DNA of 64,000 nucleotides, from positions 1 to 64,000 of the forward strand of contig JAMPEA010000001.1 in the NCBI GenBank assembly GCA_023665365.1, in the 5' to 3' direction. This document shows positions 58,439-64,000 of the stretch, in pieces. The position numbers and the translations under genes are program-made. Positions within the stretch are counted from its first letter, which is position 1. Each line of letters starts with the position of its first letter. The DNA comes from Bacillota bacterium. Lineage in GTDB: Bacteria; Bacillota; Clostridia; Christensenellales; CAG-917. The notes beneath the pieces were generated by a model. It did not search any database. It had not been told where the DNA came from and saw nothing but the letters and a program-made list of their open reading frames with translations.

Positions 58439-61018
58439 ATGCCCGAAAACAAAAAAGAAACAAACCTTGACGTCGTCAGAACTCTGAACGATTTTAAAAA
58501 GGACAAACTCAGCGTGCTTAGCGGTGAAATTTCACGCGAGAAGTCGAAAGCCGCCGTGTTAATTGCCACTATAAAGGCAAAACGCGACGCGCTTAACGCT
58601 AAGTTGGAAGAAGAAGCGAGGCTCAAACAGGAGCAGGAAGCGGCATTGGCAAAAGCCAACGCCTCGACGGCGAAATCCGAAAGTGCGCCCGCGGTCGCTA
58701 AAAAAGAAGAACCTAAAAAGCAGGAAAAGGACGCTAAGGTCGTTTCCAAACCCGAGCAAGGCGCAAAAGAAGCAAAACAAGCCTCAAAACCGCAAGTCGA
58801 GGCAAAAACTCCGTTCGAGCAGGTTATAGTATCGGAGGACGGCGCGGTCAGACGCGTATACGTGCCGCCGACTCCGACCGCTAAGCCGAAAGTCCAAACG
58901 CGCGTTTTCGGCGGAGGTGGCTATCAGCAGCCCCGTCAACCCAGATTGCAGGGAGGCACGAGACAACAGGGCGTAGGCGGCATGCCGCGCCGTCCGCTGG
59001 ATTCGCGTATGCCTGCCGTCGCGCCGCAACCGTTTCCGCCGACTAAGCCCAACGGTCAAAAAGGCAAGGGCGGAAAGCCGAACGGAGCGAATAACTCCAA
59101 TAAGTTCGACGACCGCACGATGAATAAGCGCGCGCTCCTCAAAAAGGGCTATATCGTTGACGACCGCATATCCTATGACGAGGACGGCGAAATCGTAGTG
59201 CGCAACTATAAGGTCAACAGAAACCGCGAGGGCGGAAACAGTTCCACCGTCGTCATCGAAAACGCCGTGATTACTACCGATCCCGTGTCAATCAAGACGC
59301 TTAGCGAAAAAATCGGAAAATCCGCCGCGGAAATCGTCAAAACTCTGTTTGTCCTCGGCATAATGAAAACGATAAACGACAGCATAGATTTTGCTACCGC
59401 CGAGCTTGTTGCGGATGAATTCCATATTACGCTGGAATATAAGCCCGAGGTTACGCTCGAAGATACTCTCACCGCGCAACTCGAAGTCGATGACGTCGAG
59501 GACCTCGACAACCTTGTATCGCGTCCCCCGATTATCACAATCATGGGACACGTTGACCACGGCAAAACTTCGTTGCTCGACTATATCAGAAAGACGCAGG
59601 TCACAAAGGGCGAAGCGGGCGGAATTACGCAACATATCGGCGCATATACGATTACGCTGAACGGAAGCCCTATAACCTTCCTCGACACCCCCGGACACGA
59701 AGCGTTTACGTCGATGCGTGCCCGCGGCGCGCAAGTGACGGATATTGCAATCCTCGTAGTCGCGGCGGACGACGGCATTATGCCGCAAACAATCGAGGCT
59801 ATCAGCCACGCAAAGCAGGCGAAAGTTCCTATTATCGTCGCAGTCAACAAGATTGATAAAGCGGGAGCAAATCCCGACAGGGTTCTACAACAGCTCACCG
59901 AGCACGACATTACGCCCGAACAGTGGGGCGGTGAAACGCCCGTAGTCAACGTGTCGGCAAAAACAGGACAGGGCGTGGAGGAGCTCCTCGAACAAATTCT
60001 CGTAAGAGCCGAATTTGAAGAACTGCGCGCCAATCCCAAGCGCAATGCGCACGGCACTATTATCGAAGCTAAACTCGACAAAGGGCTCGGAAAGATTGCT
60101 ACTATCCTCGTTCAGACAGGCACTTTACACGTCGGAGACAACGTAGTCGCAGGTGTATGCACAGGCAAAATCCGCGCCATGATTGACGACAAGGGCAGAA
60201 AGGTCAAGACGGCAGGTCCGTCTATGCCTGTGTCCGTCACGGGCTGGGACGACGTGCCCGAAGCCGGCGACCGTATCGACGTCGTCGCCGACGAGAAATT
60301 TGCAAGAGAACTTGCCGAAGAGCGCAAACTCAAACTCGCAAGCTCGCAACAACAGAGTACAGCCGTTTCCCTTAACGACCTGTTCGATAAAATCTCCAAG
60401 GGTGAACTTAAATCGGTCAAACTCATCATCAAAGCCGACGTTCAAGGTTCGGTCGAGGCAGTCAAGCAGTCGCTCGCAAAACTCGGCAACGAAGAAGTTA
60501 CAATCGACATTATCCACAGCGCTGTCGGCGGCATAAAGGAAAGCGACGTTTTGCTTGCCGAAACCGCAGGCGCTATCATCATCGGCTTCAACGTGCGTCC
60601 CGACACCAATGCCAAAGCCCTCGCGTCGCAAAAGAAAATCGACATTCGCTTTTACGACATTATCTACAACGCAATCGAGGACGTCGAGAAAGCGGTCAAA
60701 GGCTTGCTTGCTCCAAAATTCCGCGAAGTCGTACTCGGAAGTGCCGAAATCCGCAGGGTTTACAAAATCAAGGGCATCGGAGCTATCGCGGGTTGCTACG
60801 TCGTCGACGGCAAAATCGCGCGTAACGCCAAAGCGAGGCTCATCCGCAACGGCACGGTCGAGTATACGGGCGAAATCGCGTCTTTGCGCCACGAAAAGGA
60901 CGACGTTAAAGAGATGGCAAGAGGCTTCGAGTGCGGCGTGACGCTCTCCAATTATCAGGACATCAAAGAGGGCGACGTCATCGAGGCTTTCGTAATGGAG
61001 ACGCAAAATGAAAATTAA
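58439..61018 (+). CDS. infB: Translation initiation factor IF-2
   Basis: GTPase that brings initiator tRNA to the ribosome. A Lys/Ala/Glu-rich and then Pro/Gly/Arg-rich N-terminal region (1-270) leads to the IF2 N-terminal helix domain and the G domain, with G1 GHVDHGKTS near residue 369, G3 DTPGHEAF and G4 NKIDKAG, then domains II to IV. About 859 residues. ATG 58439 follows GAGGTG; an in-frame GTG two codons earlier is part of that site. rbfA overlaps its end. Confidence 0.98.
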   Translation: MPENKKETNLDVVRTLNDFKKDKLSVLSGEISREKSKAAVLIATIKAKRDALNAKLEEEARLKQEQEAALAKANASTAKSESAPAVAKKEEPKKQEKDAKVVSKPEQGAKEAKQASKPQVEAKTPFEQVIVSEDGAVRRVYVPPTPTAKPKVQTRVFGGGGYQQPRQPRLQGGTRQQGVGGMPRRPLDSRMPAVAPQPFPPTKPNGQKGKGGKPNGANNSNKFDDRTMNKRALLKKGYIVDDRISYDEDGEIVVRNYKVNRNREGGNSSTVVIENAVITTDPVSIKTLSEKIGKSAAEIVKTLFVLGIMKTINDSIDFATAELVADEFHITLEYKPEVTLEDTLTAQLEVDDVEDLDNLVSRPPIITIMGHVDHGKTSLLDYIRKTQVTKGEAGGITQHIGAYTITLNGSPITFLDTPGHEAFTSMRARGAQVTDIAILVVAADDGIMPQTIEAISHAKQAKVPIIVAVNKIDKAGANPDRVLQQLTEHDITPEQWGGETPVVNVSAKTGQGVEELLEQILVRAEFEELRANPKRNAHGTIIEAKLDKGLGKIATILVQTGTLHVGDNVVAGVCTGKIRAMIDDKGRKVKTAGPSMPVSVTGWDDVPEAGDRIDVVADEKFARELAEERKLKLASSQQQSTAVSLNDLFDKISKGELKSVKLIIKADVQGSVEAVKQSLAKLGNEEVTIDIIHSAVGGIKESDVLLAETAGAIIIGFNVRPDTNAKALASQKKIDIRFYDIIYNAIEDVEKAVKGLLAPKFREVVLGSAEIRRVYKIKGIGAIAGCYVVDGKIARNAKARLIRNGTVEYTGEIASLRHEKDDVKEMARGFECGVTLSNYQDIKEGDVIEAFVMETQNEN

Positions 61019-61397
61019 AATGGAGCGTATCAACGCCGAACTTGCCCGCCAAATCGCAAAGGTCATCTCTGAGGATATAAAGGACCCGCGCCTCGGCGAC
61101 GCGATAATAGGCGTGACCAAGGTCCGCACCACACCCGACCTCAAATACGCAAAAGTATACGTGTCGGTGTATGCGCCATCTAAGGAGCTTGTAACCGAGG
61201 CGTATTATACAGTCTGTCGCGCGTCAACGTTTATTCGCAACAGATTGAAAGATTGCGTGCAAATGCGTCTGTTGCCGGAGCTTACGTTCGTGCTCGACGA
61301 AACCGAGGAGCATAGCGTAGTCATCGAAAATCTGCTCGCCCGTATAAAGAATTCGCAGAACGGACAGCCTGTCGAAAATTCGACAGATGAAGAGTGA
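61008..61397 (+). CDS. rbfA: Ribosome-binding factor A
   Basis: 30S maturation factor with a KH-like fold: RINAELARQIAKVISEDIKDPRL, VTKVRTTPDLKYAKVYVSV and LRLLPELTFVLDET-type end (QMRLLPELTFVLDE). 129 residues. ATG 61008 follows GGAGACGCAAA and lies within infB; an ATG at 61020 is an alternative. Confidence 0.95.
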   Translation: MKIKMERINAELARQIAKVISEDIKDPRLGDAIIGVTKVRTTPDLKYAKVYVSVYAPSKELVTEAYYTVCRASTFIRNRLKDCVQMRLLPELTFVLDETEEHSVVIENLLARIKNSQNGQPVENSTDEE

Positions 61398-61400
61398 TAT

Positions 61401-62363
61401 ATGACGGATGAAAAATATTCGCAGATAATCCAATCCATAAACCGCGCAAACAGTATCGCGGTTTATTGTCATACTACTCCCGACGGAGACACTCTTGCAA
61501 GTTCGCTTGCGCTCTATACGGCGCTTAAAAAGCAGGGGAAGGACGCGGACATTTATTGCGATGCGCCCGTGCCTAAAAAATATCGCAGTCTTATCAACAG
61601 TGCGGATATATCGTTTCCCTGTAAGGGCGTACACGAGCTCGCAATCAGTGTGGACTGCGCAAGTATCGACCGTCTCGGTCAGTGTATGAAATCATATTTG
61701 TCGGCAAAGTCGCACGTTGCAATCGACCACCATAAGAGTTTTTCGCGTTTCGCGGAAATCAACCTCGTAGACAGCGATGCCGCGGCTTGCGCGCAAATCA
61801 TTTTCAAGTTGTTAAAGGAAATGAACGCGCTCGATAAAGACGTTGCTGGGCTCTTGTTTGCAGGTATAGTGACCGATAGCGGTTGCTTTGCGTATTCGAG
61901 CGTTACAAAGGAAACCCACGCCGTTGCTTGCGAACTTCTCGAATATGGTATTGATGGTTCGGATATAATATTCGACGTGTTTAGAAGTACGGAAATTGAC
62001 AAATTTCAGTTGAAATGCCGAGTGCTTAACAAGACGAAACTTTATGAAAACAACAATATAGCGATTATAGTTTTTTCAAAAGACGATTTTGACGCAACAA
62101 ACACTTCGACGGCGGATACCGAGGGCATTATTTCCGAGCTTATCGCAATACGCGACGTTCAAGTTGCGTACGCGCTCGCTGAGGTAAGTCCGCACAGTTA
62201 CAAGTTGAGTATACGCACAAAATCCGTTGACGCTTCCGAGATAGCGTCCGCAATGGGCGGTGGCGGTCACTCGGCTGCCGCAGGGTGCAGAATCAACGGC
62301 TTTTTGGAAGACGTGATAGAAAAGATTGTCAAGCTCGCAAAAGACAGACTGCCGCTTGCTTAG
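61401..62363 (+). CDS. nrnA: DHH-family bifunctional oligoribonuclease/pAp phosphatase NrnA
   Basis: Degrades nanoRNAs and pAp. DHH domain with HTTPDGDTLASSLAL, SVDCASIDR and AIDHHKSF, then DHHA1 with GGGGHSAAAGCR near the C terminus. 320 residues. It lies between rbfA and truB, the Bacillus arrangement. Confidence 0.93.
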   Translation: MTDEKYSQIIQSINRANSIAVYCHTTPDGDTLASSLALYTALKKQGKDADIYCDAPVPKKYRSLINSADISFPCKGVHELAISVDCASIDRLGQCMKSYLSAKSHVAIDHHKSFSRFAEINLVDSDAAACAQIIFKLLKEMNALDKDVAGLLFAGIVTDSGCFAYSSVTKETHAVACELLEYGIDGSDIIFDVFRSTEIDKFQLKCRVLNKTKLYENNNIAIIVFSKDDFDATNTSTADTEGIISELIAIRDVQVAYALAEVSPHSYKLSIRTKSVDASEIASAMGGGGHSAAAGCRINGFLEDVIEKIVKLAKDRLPLA

Positions 62364-62369
62364 TATTTT

Positions 62370-63323
62370 ATGCAGATTAAAGGTTTCGTCAACGTTTTAA
62401 AACCATTAAATATGACGTCGAGCGACGTCGTTGTCAAAGTCCGCGGAATATTGAGGAAATTCACCTGCGAAAAGCAAAAAGTCGGACATCTCGGGACGCT
62501 CGACCCGCTTGCAATCGGCGTACTGCCGATAGCGGTCGGCAACGCAACGAGACTTTTCGACTATATGCAAAAAAAGCAAAAGACTTATATTGCCGCTTTT
62601 AAATTCGGTTCTGCGACTGATACTCTCGACCGAGGCGGAAAAATCACGGCAATCGACGATAAAATCATAGATAAATCAATGCTGTCTGATATTATCCCGA
62701 CTTTTATAGGCGAAGTAATGCAGATGCCGCCGCAGTATTCCGCAAAAAGCGTAGGAGGAAAAAAAGCATACGACATTGCGCGCGAGGGCGGCATAGCCGA
62801 TTTACAGCCAAAAAAAATCAATATTTACGATATGCAAATGCTCGGAGCTCCCGATGAAACCGTAAGTTTGCCGTCATCGATGTTCGGCGGCAGTGGAGAT
62901 TTCGGCTCGCAATTTAAAAATTCCGATTATACGTTGTCAACCAACGAATACGCTTTTAAGATTACTTGCGGAAGCGGCACGTATATACGCGCCATAGCTC
63001 GTGACGTAGCTTCACGGTTGAATACCGTCGGATATATGAGCGGTCTCTGCCGCACGCGAGTTGGCGATTTTGATATAGACAGCGCAGTCACGTTGAAAGA
63101 ATTTGAAAAAAATCCGCTTGCCTATATTTTGCCTATCGACGTGGCGCTGAAAAGCTACGATAAACTGGATTTGAACGAGGTTGACGGCAATAAAGCGTTA
63201 AACGGGATTCAAATCGACTGCGATAGATTGCTTAAATCGCCTATTGCAGTATCCGTTTGCGGAAAGACTGTCGGGCTTGGCGAAATCCATTGCGGCAAGC
63301 TCCGCATAAAGACGAGATTATGA
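62370..63323 (+). CDS. truB: tRNA pseudouridine-55 synthase TruB
   Basis: Makes pseudouridine 55 in the T loop of tRNAs. FVNVLKPLNMTSSDVV, the catalytic Asp45 in GHLGTLDPLAIGVLP, and FKITCGSGTYIRAIARDVA are diagnostic. 317 residues with an insert of about 30 residues near 165-190. Its stop overlaps the ribF ATG (ATGA). Confidence 0.96.
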   Translation: MQIKGFVNVLKPLNMTSSDVVVKVRGILRKFTCEKQKVGHLGTLDPLAIGVLPIAVGNATRLFDYMQKKQKTYIAAFKFGSATDTLDRGGKITAIDDKIIDKSMLSDIIPTFIGEVMQMPPQYSAKSVGGKKAYDIAREGGIADLQPKKINIYDMQMLGAPDETVSLPSSMFGGSGDFGSQFKNSDYTLSTNEYAFKITCGSGTYIRAIARDVASRLNTVGYMSGLCRTRVGDFDIDSAVTLKEFEKNPLAYILPIDVALKSYDKLDLNEVDGNKALNGIQIDCDRLLKSPIAVSVCGKTVGLGEIHCGKLRIKTRL

Positions 63324-64000
63324 GAATACTCGATTTTAAAGACAAATTAAACACTCCTATTGCCGTTGCGCTCGGGTTCTTTGACTGTATACACAAAGGA
63401 CATTGTCTGCTTGTGCGTTCGGCTTGCGAGTATGCAAGCGCACACTTGGGAGTAGAAAGTGCATTGTTTACCTTTTCAAACGACCCGTCAAGTTGTTTGA
63501 CCGATAAGGAAAAACAAATTTACAACTTTGACGAGAGGGCGGAAGCGCTTAAAAATCTCGGACTCGAAAATTTGATTTATACTGAATTCAATAAAAGTTT
63601 TTCATCATTAGAACCTATCGAATTCCTTGACACACTTACAGAAAATCTGAATATAAAAGCCGTGATAATAGGACATGATTATACGTTCGGCAAAGAGGCA
63701 AAAGGGAATATTTCTTTAATTAGGTCCTATTTCAAGGACAAATCGGTTGACGTCATAACTGTACCTTACGAGCGATTAGACGGGAAAAAAATTTCCACGT
63801 CATCACTGAAAGCGCTTGTAAAAGAGGGCAATATAGAAACCCTAAATTCTCAATTATCCGAACCTTACTTTATGTTGGGAAAAGTCGTTCACGCCCGTCA
63901 CGTAGGCACTGAACTCGGATTTCCAACTGCAAATATAAACGTATCCGAAACAAGATTGCCGCTTGCCGAAGGCGTTTATGCTACAATTTTACAGGCGGAC
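63320..64000 (+). CDS. ribF: Bifunctional riboflavin kinase/FAD synthetase RibF (3' end cut off)
   Basis: Makes FMN and FAD. The nucleotidyltransferase part has GFFDCIHKGH at 19-28, IIGHDYTFGKEAKG and ISTSSLKALVKEGN; the kinase part begins with FMLGKVVHARHVGTELGFPTANI. The frame is open to the right edge, about 227 codons in. Order truB-ribF is typical. Confidence 0.95.
   Translation, partial: MRILDFKDKLNTPIAVALGFFDCIHKGHCLLVRSACEYASAHLGVESALFTFSNDPSSCLTDKEKQIYNFDERAEALKNLGLENLIYTEFNKSFSSLEPIEFLDTLTENLNIKAVIIGHDYTFGKEAKGNISLIRSYFKDKSVDVITVPYERLDGKKISTSSLKALVKEGNIETLNSQLSEPYFMLGKVVHARHVGTELGFPTANINVSETRLPLAEGVYATILQAD

Overview
The window comes from the chromosome of an endospore-forming Gram-positive bacterium of the class Clostridia, most likely an uncultured gut-type lineage. 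The evidence is gene content and order. Genes for all four compartment-specific sporulation sigma factors (sigE, sigG, sigK, sigF) are present, along with spoIIGA, spoIIAA, spoIIAB, spoIVB, spoVAC, spoVAD, spoVAE, yunB, ytfJ and a ylmC/ymxH homologue. Isoprenoids come from the MEP pathway (dxr, ispG, ispH). ispH is fused to ribosomal protein S1 and cmk to plsC. Most of the window is ordinary conserved chromosome read with the standard code.

Layout. 1-8.9 kb: division and early sporulation cluster (ftsW, murA, ftsA, ftsZ, spoIIGA, sigE, sigG, ylmC/ymxH, nrdR). 9-17.4 kb: late sporulation and wall genes (sigK, spoIVB, a receiver-less Spo0A DNA-binding domain, a SpoIIM-like protein, two D-Ala-D-Ala carboxypeptidases, scpA, scpB, ytfI/ytfJ). 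17.6-24.9 kb: housekeeping (rluB-like, surE, a BaiN-family flavoprotein, cmk-plsC, ispH-rpsA, rnhA) and tRNA-Trp. 25.1-30.2 kb: accessory segment with a membrane-anchored PadR protein, a XerS-like tyrosine recombinase, a frameshifted small gene, two XRE regulators with a three-operator switch, and a KilA-N protein. 30.2-31.7 kb: spoIIA operon. 31.9-32.5 kb: six tRNA genes, followed by about 450 bp of hairpin-rich DNA carrying a second copy of the tRNA-Tyr 3' end. 33-37.4 kb: lineage-specific genes (four-helix-bundle protein, two lipoproteins, luxS, a membrane protein, an SDR). 37.6-40.5 kb: spoVA operon and yunB. 40.5-45.5 kb: rarA, an ABC transporter, ruvX, a DUF1292 gene. 45.7-64 kb: a long translation, lipid and isoprenoid block (rpsB, tsf, pyrH, frr, uppS, cdsA, dxr, rseP, ispG, a PolC-like exonuclease, rimP, nusA, rnpM, ylxQ, infB, rbfA, nrnA, truB, ribF). 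The first and last genes run off the window.

The most unusual items are: a PolC-derived protein at the polC position that keeps the OB and exonuclease parts but has no PHP or polymerase domain; a free-standing Spo0A DNA-binding domain next to spoIVB whose promoter implies a leaderless mRNA; a PadR regulator joined to a long coiled coil and four membrane helices, with a dyad inside its own promoter; a hairpin covering the sigG ribosome-binding site; an internal ribosome-binding site in ispH-rpsA; and the duplicated tRNA-Tyr end. I see no CRISPR array, no rRNA gene and no intact transposon.
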